From the NCBI RefSeq assembly GCF_024506395.1, contig NZ_JANIBO010000002.1:62001-126000 (forward strand): a DNA stretch of 64,000 nucleotides. Direction: 5' to 3'. Positions 52,017 through 61,750 of this stretch are shown here, in pieces. The number at the start of each line of letters is the position of its first letter. Positions within the stretch are counted from its first letter, which is position 1. Both the position numbers and the translations under genes were made by a program. The stretch is from Cetobacterium sp. NK01 (GTDB lineage Bacteria; Fusobacteriota; Fusobacteriia; Fusobacteriales; Fusobacteriaceae). The notes beneath the pieces were generated by a model, which was not told the origin of the DNA, made no database searches, and was given only the letters and a program-made list of their open reading frames with translations.

Positions 52017-53087
52017 ATGATTTGGATTTTACAAAGATTGCTACTTTTAATACTTCCTATATTAGGAGTAGCGTATATTTTTTATAAAATATATGGGAGT
52101 TTATGGTATTTTCTTTTTATACCAGTTTTAACTTTTTTACCTTTTGTTCTTTTTTATTTTTATCGAAATAAAAGAAGTATATCTTTAGAAATTTTTTTAG
52201 GACATTATTTATTTTATCTCAACTACATAATATTTGGAGCTCTACTTCTTTTATTAATAGCCTTTATTTTTAAGGTATTTTCAATTGATATTCTAAAAGA
52301 AGTTAGCTATAGAAAAACGAGCCTTCATATTTTTATGATTTTCAGTTTAGGTATTTTGTCAATTTTAGGATATAAAAACTTTAAGAATATCGTTGTAGAA
52401 AATTATGAAACACCAAGAGAGATAATTAAAAATGAAAAAAGCTTAAAATTTGCTTTCATAAGTGATGTTCATTTAAATGGAAAATTTGATGGGAGCAAAT
52501 TAAAAGCAGCTTTTGAAAAAATGAAAAATGAAAATGTTGAGTTAGTTCTTATAGGTGGAGATTTTTTAGATAATTCATATAAAAGTGTAACAGATGATAT
52601 TAAAAGTATAATTGATAAAACAAACTTTAAACATGGAATTTATTTGGTCTTAGGAAATCACGAATATTATGGTGGAATAGATGGAAATATTGAATATATT
52701 AAAAGTCTTGGTATAAATATTTTAAGAGATGAAATAGTTGAAATTGAAGGGATAACAATTGTAGGAAGAGATGATAGACATAATAAAAAGAGAAAGTCAT
52801 TAGATGAACTTTTAAAAAATATCGATAAAAATACTTCTGTTATAGTTGTTGATCATAATCCTCAATCTTTAAAAGAGTTAGGAAATGAAAAAGTAGATTT
52901 GTATTTATCTGGCCATACACATAAAGGACAAATATTTCCTTTTAATCTAGTAGTAGATTATATGTATGAAAATTCTGGTGGATATAAAAAAATTGGAGAT
53001 ACACATACATATGTAAGTTCAGGACTAGGAACTTGGATGATTCCATATAGAATTGGAAGCAGCAGTCAAATCATGATTTTTAAATAG
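52017..53087 (+). CDS. Membrane-anchored metallophosphoesterase (YaeI-like)
   Basis: The 356-residue protein has four N-terminal membrane spans (about 5-130) and a calcineurin-like phosphoesterase domain: ISDVHLNGK near 149-157, GGDFLDN near 181, GNHEYYGG near 216-223, VDHNPQ and SGHTHKGQ near 300-307. All metal motifs are intact. Relatives hydrolyse UDP-2,3-diacylglucosamine or phospholipids; the true substrate is unknown. It starts 2 bases after asrC, so it may be carried in the same transcript. Confidence 0.88.
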   Translation: MIWILQRLLLLILPILGVAYIFYKIYGSLWYFLFIPVLTFLPFVLFYFYRNKRSISLEIFLGHYLFYLNYIIFGALLLLLIAFIFKVFSIDILKEVSYRKTSLHIFMIFSLGILSILGYKNFKNIVVENYETPREIIKNEKSLKFAFISDVHLNGKFDGSKLKAAFEKMKNENVELVLIGGDFLDNSYKSVTDDIKSIIDKTNFKHGIYLVLGNHEYYGGIDGNIEYIKSLGINILRDEIVEIEGITIVGRDDRHNKKRKSLDELLKNIDKNTSVIVVDHNPQSLKELGNEKVDLYLSGHTHKGQIFPFNLVVDYMYENSGGYKKIGDTHTYVSSGLGTWMIPYRIGSSSQIMIFK

Positions 53088-53095
53088 AATTAATT

Positions 53096-53137
53096 AAAGA
53101 GATAACGATATATTCTTATAAAGTTATCTCTTTTTTA
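53096..53137. terminator. Terminator of the asr operon
   Basis: An 11-bp stem AAAGAGATAAC / GTTATCTCTTT encloses a 16-base loop and is followed by T residues. It sits between convergent genes. Confidence 0.82.
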
Positions 53138-53157
53138 CATATAATAAAGCTCAAAAT

Positions 53158-54984
53158 TTATCCCTTGATATAGTTATTTACAATAGAAAGGATATCATTA
53201 CCATACTTTTCAAATTTAGCTTCACCAATTCCGCTTATTTTTAGAAGTTCATCTTTTTCCTTTGGTTTATAATTACAAATATCAATTATAGTTTTATCAG
53301 AGAAAATTATATAAGATGGAACATGATTATCACGAGCAGTCTTGCTTCTATATTCTGATAAAAGGTTAAATAATTGTTCTCCACCAGGTATAAGAGGTAG
53401 AGATGTTTTTTTATCATTAGCTTTTTCTTTTTTCATAACAGAACCATTATCATCATTTAAAGTCTTCATAGATAAAGTTTCTTTAGATTTTATAAAAGTA
53501 TAAGCACTCTCTTTTAATTTTAAAAGTGGGTACTTGCCTTCAGTACTTTCTATAAAATTATTTCCTATAAGGTAATCCATAATTGTTTTGATATAGATAG
53601 AAGACTTATCTTTTAAGCAACCATATGTTGATTGTTCGTTTAAACGATTCTCTCTAATTCTTGCATTGTTAGAACCTTTTAGAATGTCTAAAATTAACTT
53701 TGCGCCATATTTATTATTTAATCTTCCAACACATGAAATAATTTTTTGAGCTTCAATAGTTATATCAATAATTTCGCCTTTATTTTCACAATTTCCACAC
53801 ATTCCACAATTTTCATCTAAAGGTTTATCTTCAAAATAATTTACAATATATTCTACAAGACAACTATTAGTTCGAGTATAATTTTCCATAGCGGAAAGTT
53901 TACTGTATCTAATTTTAGCTATTTCTGGAGATAAATTTTCATTTTCAATAAATAATTTTTGAACAATAATATCTTTTGGACTGTATAACAAAATACAACT
54001 TGAAATAAGACCGTCTCTTCCTGCTCTTCCTGCCTCTTGATAATAACTTTCAATATCTTTTGGTAGATTATTATGAATTACCCATCTCACATTAGATTTG
54101 TCTATTCCCATTCCAAAAGCGTTAGTAGCTACTATTATTTTACATCTATCTAAAAGAAAATCCTCTTGATTTTTCATTCTTTCATTATCTGAAAGTCCTG
54201 CATGATACTTTGCTATATCTCTTTTCTTTGAAAGATATTCACAAATTTTTTCACACTCTTTTCTAGTTGAAACATATATTATTCCACTTTCATCTGGATG
54301 CTCATCAATAAATTTTTCTATAAACTTAAAGTTATCTATATTTTTTAAAACAGAAAACTTTAGATTATCTCTTTTAAACCCATTTCTAAAGATCTCTGCA
54401 TTAATATTTAAGCTCTCTAAGATATCTTGAGTAACTTCAGGAGTAGCAGTAGCAGTAAAAGCAGATATAACAGGATTGCTATCTAAAGTTTGTAAAAAAT
54501 TTTTAATATTTTTGTAACTAACTCTAAAATCATGTCCCCATTGAGATATACAATGAGCCTCGTCAATGGCGATTTGTGATATATTAATATTTTTTATAAC
54601 TGATAAAAATCTTGGGTTTTCAAGTCTTTCAGGAGCAATATAAATTATTTTGTATTTACTAAAAAGAAGAGCATTATAAATAATTTCGCACTGTGAATTT
54701 GAAAGACTACTATTTATAAATACAGAAGAGATACCATTTTCATTTAACGCATCAACCTGATCTTTCATAAGTGATATTAAAGGAGAGATAACAATTGTAA
54801 CCCCTTCAAATATTAGCGCTGGAACTTGAAAGCATATAGATTTTCCTCCACCAGTTGGCATAATAGCTAAAGTATTTTTTTTCTCTAAAATATTTTTTAT
54901 TATTTCATGCTGACCATTTCTAAACTCATCATATCCAAAGTATTTTTTTAGAATTAAATTTTCTTGTGTTTGGAATTTATTCAT
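53158..54984 (-). CDS. recQ: RecQ-family ATP-dependent DNA helicase
   Basis: The 608-residue superfamily 2 helicase acts in recombination repair. Motif I is MPTGGGKSICFQ (about 43-54), motif II AIDEAHCISQWGHDFR (about 139-154), and motif VI YYQEAGRAGRDG (about 316-327). The RecQ zinc domain shows CGMCGNC near 395, followed by a winged helix and a C-terminal HRDC domain (about 530-605). GGGAGGACAG precedes the ATG. Confidence 0.96.
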   Translation of the reverse strand: MNKFQTQENLILKKYFGYDEFRNGQHEIIKNILEKKNTLAIMPTGGGKSICFQVPALIFEGVTIVISPLISLMKDQVDALNENGISSVFINSSLSNSQCEIIYNALLFSKYKIIYIAPERLENPRFLSVIKNINISQIAIDEAHCISQWGHDFRVSYKNIKNFLQTLDSNPVISAFTATATPEVTQDILESLNINAEIFRNGFKRDNLKFSVLKNIDNFKFIEKFIDEHPDESGIIYVSTRKECEKICEYLSKKRDIAKYHAGLSDNERMKNQEDFLLDRCKIIVATNAFGMGIDKSNVRWVIHNNLPKDIESYYQEAGRAGRDGLISSCILLYSPKDIIVQKLFIENENLSPEIAKIRYSKLSAMENYTRTNSCLVEYIVNYFEDKPLDENCGMCGNCENKGEIIDITIEAQKIISCVGRLNNKYGAKLILDILKGSNNARIRENRLNEQSTYGCLKDKSSIYIKTIMDYLIGNNFIESTEGKYPLLKLKESAYTFIKSKETLSMKTLNDDNGSVMKKEKANDKKTSLPLIPGGEQLFNLLSEYRSKTARDNHVPSYIIFSDKTIIDICNYKPKEKDELLKISGIGEAKFEKYGNDILSIVNNYIKG

Positions 54985-55030
54985 CTGTCCTCCCTAAATT
55001 TATATTTATCATTATATTATATCACTAAAA

Positions 55031-55070
55031 TAAAAAAGACACCTATTTTATTTTTCATAAAATAGATGTC
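55031..55070 (-). terminator. Terminator of the FNT channel gene
   Basis: In the minus-strand RNA, GACATCTATTTTA pairs with TAAAATAGGTGTC (one G-U pair) around a 7-base loop, then a T6 run. The wobble and T tract indicate minus-strand use. Confidence 0.82.
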
Positions 55071-55090
55071 ATATATTTTATATTTTTAAA

Positions 55091-55867
55091 TTAGTCTTTT
55101 TTAGAAACATAATAATAAGCTGCTCCAAGTACAACTCCTCCAAGTAAGTTTCCTAAAGATACTGGAATCAAGTTTACAACCATTCCCATAAAGAACTGAG
55201 GCTCTTTAAACATCAATGCTGAGAACAAAGTCATGTTTGCAATACTATGCTCTAATCCAACTGTTATAAATGTAAATAAACACCACCAAATCATTATTAA
55301 TTTTCCAGATTCAGATGTCATTTTTATAGAACACCAAACTGCTAAGCAAACAAGTATATTACAAAGTATTCCTCTATAAAATAGATCCCAAAAAGGCGCT
55401 GTTGCTTTTAAAGTAGCAATAGTTCCCATAAATTTCCCAACACTTTCAGCTCCTGGAACAAAATGAACTGTTAAATTTGTTAAAGAGAATAGATATCCAC
55501 ACAAAATTGATCCAGCTAAGTTTCCAAAATAACATACCACCCAAAGTTTGATCGTATCAGCCCAAGTTGTTTTCTTTGACAGTGTTGATACAGTCATAAC
55601 AAAGTTATTTCCAGTAAAAAGTTCACTTCCACACATAATAACTAAACTCAGTGCTACACCAAAGCAAGCTCCCATAAGTGTTCTAGCACCTAAAGGTCCA
55701 ATAACTGGTGCTGCTAATCCACCAATAGAAAATATTAATAAAATTCCTAATCCAACAAAAAATCCAGCAAAAGTTGATAATACAAAGTATTTTCCAAAAC
55801 TATTCTTCAAAAAATTAGATTTACTAACTCCTGCATTTGCAACTTTTTCAACTGCCTCAAAAAACAT
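55091..55867 (-). CDS. Formate/nitrite transporter (FNT) family channel, likely hydrosulfide type
   Basis: A 258-residue pentameric-type channel with six predicted membrane spans. The family features are LGARTLMGACFGVALSLVI near residues 62-80, GSELFTGNNF near 84-93 and the second half WCLFTFITVGLEHSIANM near 206. FNT proteins pass formate, nitrite or HS-. The asrABC operon lies 3 kb away and shares an unusual palindrome with this promoter. In C. difficile an FNT (HSC) channel is tied to asr, so I infer HS- export. The start is the ATG at 55867 after AGGAGGA, not an upstream TTG. Confidence 0.85.
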   Translation of the reverse strand: MFFEAVEKVANAGVSKSNFLKNSFGKYFVLSTFAGFFVGLGILLIFSIGGLAAPVIGPLGARTLMGACFGVALSLVIMCGSELFTGNNFVMTVSTLSKKTTWADTIKLWVVCYFGNLAGSILCGYLFSLTNLTVHFVPGAESVGKFMGTIATLKATAPFWDLFYRGILCNILVCLAVWCSIKMTSESGKLIMIWWCLFTFITVGLEHSIANMTLFSALMFKEPQFFMGMVVNLIPVSLGNLLGGVVLGAAYYYVSKKD

Positions 55868-55921
55868 AAATTCCTCCTCAATTAAATAATATACTAGCAT
55901 TTTATCTTAAAATAAAAAAAA

Positions 55922-55947
55922 TATGGTGTGACTTAAGTCACACCATA
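55922..55947. promoter_or_regulatory. Perfect 26-base palindrome before the FNT gene (terminator or Crp-type operator)
   Basis: The palindrome has no spacer and contains TGTGA-N6-TCACA at 55927-55942. On the minus strand a T8 tract follows, so it could terminate the gene at 56004. The same core occurs at 49134 before asrA. The possible -10 TAGTAT of the FNT gene starts 38.5 bases from the centre, matching GATACT in the asr case. Confidence 0.65.
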
Positions 55948-56003
55948 AAGTTTTGAGTAAAAAAAGATTTTTTGTGGATCAAAATGTAATCTAACTGTAT
56001 TTT

Positions 56004-56369
56004 CTAAAAGAAAATATTACAATTTCTTAAATCTACATTCCATAGAAGTTTTATATTTCTTTTTGTGCACTGGCAGCCATGAATCGCATCAAATATAGTT
56101 TCTAAATTATAATGTCTAATTATGTAAGACTCTACACAAACATCTAAAGTTGTTTTTCTATCTCTTAAATTACAAGGATAAACTATAACTATTTCCTCTT
56201 TAAGTTTATTAAGCATTTTTAAAGTATTTAAGGTAATATCATTAATATTTTCAAATCTATGTAAAACATTATTCTCTCTGTCTAGAATAAGTCCCTCTCC
56301 AATATGGAATAGATTTTCTTTAACGATGTTTCTGTAAGAGTTAGTTAATTTTTCATAAGCTATAATCAT
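56004..56369 (-). CDS. Hypothetical protein
   Basis: I do not recognise this 121-residue protein. It starts MIIAYEKLTNSYRNIV, is soluble with no signal or membrane span, and ends with a cysteine-bearing tail (IHGCQCTKRN, then LRNCNIFF). A central stretch LKEEIVIVYPCNL suggests an alpha/beta fold. The ATG at 56369 follows GAAGGGG; an in-frame ATG at 56402 has no ribosome site. It is isolated between a peptide-binding protein gene and the FNT promoter. Five cysteines and C-x-C suggest metal or redox binding, but this is only inference. Confidence 0.6.
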   Translation of the reverse strand: MIIAYEKLTNSYRNIVKENLFHIGEGLILDRENNVLHRFENINDITLNTLKMLNKLKEEIVIVYPCNLRDRKTTLDVCVESYIIRHYNLETIFDAIHGCQCTKRNIKLLWNVDLRNCNIFF

Positions 56370-56461
56370 GGTATCAACCCCTTCTATTATCTTAATTACC
56401 ATATTTATTACCTTATAGATACCATAAAGTCAAATGCTTTCCTTTAATTTGAATCATCATT

Positions 56462-57937
56462 CTAATGAATAGTTCCTAATGAGTAATCATGTATAGGGAT
56501 TGGATACATTTCAAATCCTTGAACCTTTTTATTAAGTGCACCATTTAAATCTCTATAAAACAGCATTACTTCGCTATTATTATCTACAATAATCTCTTGA
56601 ATTTGTTGATATATTTCTTCTCTTTTATTTTTATCTAAAGTTTCTCTAGCCTGCTCTAAAAGCTTATCTACTTTTTCATCACTAAAAAATGTACGATTTC
56701 CTGGAGCTCCAAAAGCGCTTGAATGATGAGTTGGATAAAGAGCATAATCAGAATCTCCAGTAACACTTCCCCAAGAACCTATAAACATATCAAATTCACC
56801 ATTATTAGTTTTAACCCAGTATATACTTGGTTCTAGTACAGTTATTTGTACTTCTATTCCGAGGTCATTTAAATATCCAGCTATAATTTCTGCTGTTTGA
56901 ATATCTAAATTACTACTCATTGTAGCTAAAGTTAAAGTTTTATTTTTTAAAGGTGCCAAAAGTTTTGAAGCTTCTTCTTTATCATAACCTAGATTTTTTA
57001 AATTTGGATTATATCCTTTTACTCCTTTTGCAACAGGGGAGTTTGCAATCTCTCCCTCTCCGTTTAAAACTACCTCTAAAATAGTTTCTTTATCAATAGC
57101 TAAGTTTATCCCTTTTCTTATATCTGGATTTTTAAATATATCTTTTTTCAAATTCAACCCCATATAAGTATAAGAATATGATGGTTTTGAAATAAATTTT
57201 AAATTTGGATTATTTGTAACAGTTTTCTCATCTTGAGGTGGTAATGAGAACGCTATATCTGCCTCACCAGTTTCTAAAGCTATAGTTCTATTAGTAGCTA
57301 AAGGTATTGTTTTTATATCAATTTTTTCATAGTATGGTTTTGTATCAAAATAATTTTCAAATCTTTTTAAAACTACTCCTTCACCTGGAGTCCAACTATC
57401 TAAAATATATTTTCCACTACCCATAGGTTTTTCTACTAAAATTCCAGAATCTTTAGTTAGATAATTTTTGCTCACAATGCTTAGCGCAGGATGAGTAAGT
57501 TGATCTATTATTCCTGAAAATGGTTTTTCTAAAATCATTTGAAAATGATAGTCATCTTTTATAATTATCTCTTTTATTGGAGGTAAAACTCCTGCAATTC
57601 TAGGCGATTTTTTCATTCTGTCAAAAGAAAACTTTACATCTTCAGAAGTTAACTTATCCCCATTTTGAAAAAATACATTATCTTTTAAAGTGAAATCAAT
57701 AGTTTTATTATCTATAAACTTATAACTTTTAGCTACTCCAAAAACAGTTTCCATATTTGAATTTTTTTCTAAAAGTCGAGAATACAATAAACGATTTATT
57801 CTTAAGGAGAAACCATCATTTCCAAAATGAGGATCAAATGTTCTAGGATCTCCCTCTTGTACTATATTAATTGTTGCTGAAAAAGCAAGAATGCTTATCG
57901 TAAATAAATAAAATAAAAAAATATGAACCCTTCTCAT
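56462..57937 (-). CDS. Orphan peptide ABC transporter substrate-binding protein
   Basis: The 491-residue family 5 solute-binding protein has an ordinary signal peptide (about 1-19, ending AFSA) and no lipobox. Family landmarks are GDPRTFDPHFGND near residues 28-40, TSEDVKFSFDRMKKSP near 98-113 and NPDIRKGINLAIDKETIL near 272. No permease or ATPase genes accompany it. It lies 11 bases downstream of murI and is probably co-transcribed. It may work with a transporter encoded elsewhere, or deliver cell-wall peptides; the latter is inference from murI. Confidence 0.88.
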   Translation of the reverse strand: MRRVHIFLFYLFTISILAFSATINIVQEGDPRTFDPHFGNDGFSLRINRLLYSRLLEKNSNMETVFGVAKSYKFIDNKTIDFTLKDNVFFQNGDKLTSEDVKFSFDRMKKSPRIAGVLPPIKEIIIKDDYHFQMILEKPFSGIIDQLTHPALSIVSKNYLTKDSGILVEKPMGSGKYILDSWTPGEGVVLKRFENYFDTKPYYEKIDIKTIPLATNRTIALETGEADIAFSLPPQDEKTVTNNPNLKFISKPSYSYTYMGLNLKKDIFKNPDIRKGINLAIDKETILEVVLNGEGEIANSPVAKGVKGYNPNLKNLGYDKEEASKLLAPLKNKTLTLATMSSNLDIQTAEIIAGYLNDLGIEVQITVLEPSIYWVKTNNGEFDMFIGSWGSVTGDSDYALYPTHHSSAFGAPGNRTFFSDEKVDKLLEQARETLDKNKREEIYQQIQEIIVDNNSEVMLFYRDLNGALNKKVQGFEMYPIPIHDYSLGTIH

Positions 57938-57948
57938 ATAACCCTCTC

Positions 57949-58722
57949 CTATAAAATAGTTTTTTCAACTTTATCAATAGTAGTACCTAAAAACTCTTGG
58001 GCCACTTCTTTAAACTTTTGTGAATCACCGCTTACGAAAAATTCTATATGTGATTTTTCTTTTCTATCTCCTTCTCCAATTATTATTTTTAAGGATTTTG
58101 CAGTTTCTTTAGCTGGATCCACAACAGTGCCACTAAAGTATCTTTTTATGTATTTTTCAATTAGTGGATAATGAGTGCAACCTAAGATAAGTGTATCTAC
58201 ATTTTGAGGTAAGTTATTTAAATAGTTTTTTATTAACTCATTACTTTCCTCATTGTCGATCCATCCTTTTTCAATCATTCCTACAAACAGTGGGCATTTA
58301 ACTTGATAAATATTTAAATTTTTATCAAGTTTATTGAACTCTTTTAAATATATATCCATTTTTATTGTGGCTGGAGTAGCTATGACCCCTATATTTTTAT
58401 TTTTAGTTGCTCTTATTCCTTCGTTAACACCATTATCAACAACGCCTACAACAGGAATCTTATATCTATCCTTCATTATATTCATAGCAGCTCCAGTAGC
58501 TGTATTACAAGCTATAACGATGGCATCAACTTGTTTTTCATAAACTAAGAAGTCTGAGACCTTTAGACAGAGCGCACGAATCTCTTCAATCTCTCTATCT
58601 CCATAAGGAGCATGTAAACTATCTCCAAAATAGATGATATTATCATAGGGAAACTCTTTTATAACCTCTTTTAATACTGAAACTCCCCCTACTCCAGAAT
58701 CAAATACTCCAATTGTTCTCAT
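57949..58722 (-). CDS. murI: Glutamate racemase
   Basis: The 257-residue enzyme makes D-glutamate for peptidoglycan. GVFDSGVGGVSVLKE (4-18) with IIYFGDSLHAPYG (about 29-41) marks the start. The two catalytic cysteines are in VIACNTATGA (about 68-77) and LILGCTHYPL (about 179-188). Length is normal. It follows sbcC by 19 bases on the same strand. Confidence 0.96.
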   Translation of the reverse strand: MRTIGVFDSGVGGVSVLKEVIKEFPYDNIIYFGDSLHAPYGDREIEEIRALCLKVSDFLVYEKQVDAIVIACNTATGAAMNIMKDRYKIPVVGVVDNGVNEGIRATKNKNIGVIATPATIKMDIYLKEFNKLDKNLNIYQVKCPLFVGMIEKGWIDNEESNELIKNYLNNLPQNVDTLILGCTHYPLIEKYIKRYFSGTVVDPAKETAKSLKIIIGEGDRKEKSHIEFFVSGDSQKFKEVAQEFLGTTIDKVEKTIL

Positions 58723-58741
58723 TAAAACCTCACATTCATTT

Positions 58742-61700
58742 TTATATTAATTTTATTATACTTCCTGATTCTCCAGGAATCGCAGGAATTACCTCTAATC
58801 TTCTTGGAATTCTGATTTTTAAATCTTCAACATGACTTATAATTCCAATTTTCATCTTTTCTTTCCATCTAATCTCTTCTAAAATTTCAATAACTCTATC
58901 TAAAAGAGTTGCATCTAAAGTTCCGAACCCTTCATCTAAGAAGAAAAATTCAAGTTGAATTTTTCCTTTCAACTGTAATTGGCTTGATAAAGCTAAGGCT
59001 AAAACTAAAGATACAATAAATGTCTCTCCTCCAGAAAGAGTAGAACACTCTCTTGTAAAGTTACTATTAAAAGCATCGACAATATTAAAATCACAATTAT
59101 TATCAACAGTCAAAATATACCTTCCACGGGTAATCTTTTGTAATCTTTTAGAAGCTTCATAAGCTATATAATCAAGTTTTTTTCTAGCTAGAAATTTAAC
59201 GAATTTTCTTCCCTCAAATTTTTTCAAAAGGGCTATAATATCATCCTGTTTTAGCGTTAAAATTTGTATTTTTTCTAAAAGTTCCTTAGATTCTTTAGCA
59301 AGTTGCTCTAATCGTTCTAAATCTCTTTTATATTCAGTAACCTCTTTAAAAAGATTTTGTTCTTGAAGAGATACTTCTTTTAATCTATTATCAAGTTCTT
59401 TCCAGTTATTATTATCAAACTCTCTATTATTTATAGATTTCATTATTTCATCTTTTAGGCTTAAGTATCTCATATTTTCTTTTTCATACGTTGAGATTTT
59501 ATTATCTAATACTTTTATTTTATCATCAGTTAATATATGATTTAAAATATCTTCTATAGATATGAATCCTTTTTTATTAGCTTCAATTTTTAACCAATCT
59601 TTTTTATCAGTATAACTATCTTTTAAATGGTTATTTTTCTCTTCTAAACTAATAACTTCAAGAGAAAGAGTTTGAATATTATTAAGATCTTTAAAAATGC
59701 TATCTCTAATCTCTCTAAGACCTATATCTAAATTTTCCTTTCTAGTAAAAACCTCACGATACTCTTTATCCATATCTTCTAAAAGAGTTTTTCTCTCACC
59801 TATAAATTCTAAAGAATCATTTTCAAGTTTTAATTCCGATATTTTTTCTCTCTCTTCTAAAATTTCACTTTCATAAAGAGCTAATTTTTCTTTTAATTTA
59901 GTTAAATTTATCTCTTTTTGATTCAAATTATCTAAGGCATTAGATATATTAGACTTTAGAATAGATATCTTATTTGTTAGATCTTTTTCATTTGATAAGA
60001 TCTCCTTTTCCTTAGCTTTCAAAATATTTATCTCATTAGTTTTATTATCTAATTCATTTTTTTTCTCAGATATATCTTTAAGATCATTTAGTTCATTTAG
60101 TTTTTTAAGATAGTAATTAAGTTTTGTATCTACCTCTATAATATTCTTTTGTAAATTTTCTTTTTCTTCAATCAATCTATTTAAAGTATTTAAGTCTATA
60201 TTCTCAATCTCTTTAGCTGGATTTGGATGCTCTTTAGATCCACAAACAGGGCATGATTCACCATGAAGTAGATTTTTAGAAATTTCAAATGCTTTACTTC
60301 CTAGATTTTGCTTACTTAGATTTTCAATATCAGCTAAACAACTTTTTAATTTATCTTCATTATCATCTTTTAGAACTTTAATATTTTTAACTTCAGATTC
60401 TAATTTATCCTTTTCTTTCAATTTTTCTTCTAATAATGTAATCTCTGAGTTCAGCTCTTGTATCTCTTTTTCTAAAGCTGAAAGCTTGTCAGTATCCACC
60501 TGTTCCAAATTTTTAAGATTTTCTTTTTCAGTTTCTAGGGATATATTATTCGTTTTTAAATTTTCATTTAAATCTTTTAATTCTGAGTCTATTTTAGAAG
60601 AATCTTCTAGGGCTTCCTTCAATAATCTCTCTTTAAAATTTAGTGATCGGATATACTGATCTCCCTTACGTAAATTATCAAGTTCGTTATGATCAATTTT
60701 TAAATTATTTAACTCTAAACTTAATCTATCTAATTCAATTTGTTTTGCCTTTTCATCTTCCTTTAAAGTTTCAAGAGCTGAATTTAATATGTCTAAAGTA
60801 CCTTTAGATTTTACAAGATTATTTTGATTTGTTAAAATAGCATCTTTAAGAGACTTTAATTCATCTATAATACTTTTAAATGAAGTGGCTACTTCATGTT
60901 TCATTAATAAATTTTTACATAGATCGACATCCTCTTTTTCAAACTCTAATTTCTGAAGCTCAGAAGTATAAAGATTTAATTTTTCATGTAGAGATTTTAG
61001 TTCTTTTAATTCGTTATATTCTAGCTCAATTTCTTTTCTAGTTGATAACAGCTCATTATACTCTCTTTCTTTAGATGAAAGAACTAGTTTTATACTATCT
61101 ATTGTTTCTAAAGAACAATCACCTTTTCCTTTAATTTGATTTTCTAAAGAGGTTATTTCATCCTTTAATTTATTATTTCTAATTTTTATTTTTTCAGACA
61201 TTTTAGTTCCATATCGTTCTAAATCAAAGATATTTTCTAACATTGTCATTTTTTCAGAACCTTTTAATTTTAAAAATTCACTAAATTTACCTTGAGGTAA
61301 AACAACTGATCTTGTAAAATCACTTACATTAATACCAAAAAATTCATTAATTTTACTTTCTACATTTTTTACTGTATCGGCTATAATATTTCCGTTTAGG
61401 ATTAGTATTGGATTACTCTGCTCAAACTTCTCCTCTCCCTTTCTAGAGAATTTTTTCTTGTAACATCTTGTTATTTCGAAAATATCCTTTCCTAGTGCAA
61501 ATTTAAAATATATCTCTAATATATCGCTATCCTGGTTTAAACAAGGTCTAATATTCTTTCCCTTACTTCCCATAGTTCTTGGTATCTCATCAAAAATAGC
61601 AAATATCATCGCATCTAATATTGTAGATTTTCCACTTCCTGTTTCACCAAATATACCAAAAAGTCCAAGAGATGTTAAAGCATCAAAATCTATAACTTGT

Positions 61701-61750
61701 TTTTTTGAAAAACTTTGTAATCCTGTTATTTCTAGTTTAATTGGTCTCAT
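58742..61750 (-). CDS. sbcC: Exonuclease SbcCD subunit C (SMC-like ATPase)
   Basis: The 1002-residue Rad50-like ATPase works with SbcD in opening hairpins and trimming DNA ends. The N-terminal Walker A is GIFGETGSGKSTILDAM (about 33-49). A long coiled coil is broken by the zinc hook CPVC near residue 500. The C-terminal lobe has the signature TLSGGETFIVSLVLALALS and Walker B FFFLDEGFGTLD. The start overlaps the end of sbcD by 14 bases. Confidence 0.96.
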   Translation of the reverse strand: MRPIKLEITGLQSFSKKQVIDFDALTSLGLFGIFGETGSGKSTILDAMIFAIFDEIPRTMGSKGKNIRPCLNQDSDILEIYFKFALGKDIFEITRCYKKKFSRKGEEKFEQSNPILILNGNIIADTVKNVESKINEFFGINVSDFTRSVVLPQGKFSEFLKLKGSEKMTMLENIFDLERYGTKMSEKIKIRNNKLKDEITSLENQIKGKGDCSLETIDSIKLVLSSKEREYNELLSTRKEIELEYNELKELKSLHEKLNLYTSELQKLEFEKEDVDLCKNLLMKHEVATSFKSIIDELKSLKDAILTNQNNLVKSKGTLDILNSALETLKEDEKAKQIELDRLSLELNNLKIDHNELDNLRKGDQYIRSLNFKERLLKEALEDSSKIDSELKDLNENLKTNNISLETEKENLKNLEQVDTDKLSALEKEIQELNSEITLLEEKLKEKDKLESEVKNIKVLKDDNEDKLKSCLADIENLSKQNLGSKAFEISKNLLHGESCPVCGSKEHPNPAKEIENIDLNTLNRLIEEKENLQKNIIEVDTKLNYYLKKLNELNDLKDISEKKNELDNKTNEINILKAKEKEILSNEKDLTNKISILKSNISNALDNLNQKEINLTKLKEKLALYESEILEEREKISELKLENDSLEFIGERKTLLEDMDKEYREVFTRKENLDIGLREIRDSIFKDLNNIQTLSLEVISLEEKNNHLKDSYTDKKDWLKIEANKKGFISIEDILNHILTDDKIKVLDNKISTYEKENMRYLSLKDEIMKSINNREFDNNNWKELDNRLKEVSLQEQNLFKEVTEYKRDLERLEQLAKESKELLEKIQILTLKQDDIIALLKKFEGRKFVKFLARKKLDYIAYEASKRLQKITRGRYILTVDNNCDFNIVDAFNSNFTRECSTLSGGETFIVSLVLALALSSQLQLKGKIQLEFFFLDEGFGTLDATLLDRVIEILEEIRWKEKMKIGIISHVEDLKIRIPRRLEVIPAIPGESGSIIKLI

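Noticed and set aside
55548-55889. Plus-strand frame of 113 codons opposite the FNT gene
   Set aside because: Antisense shadow of a membrane channel gene.
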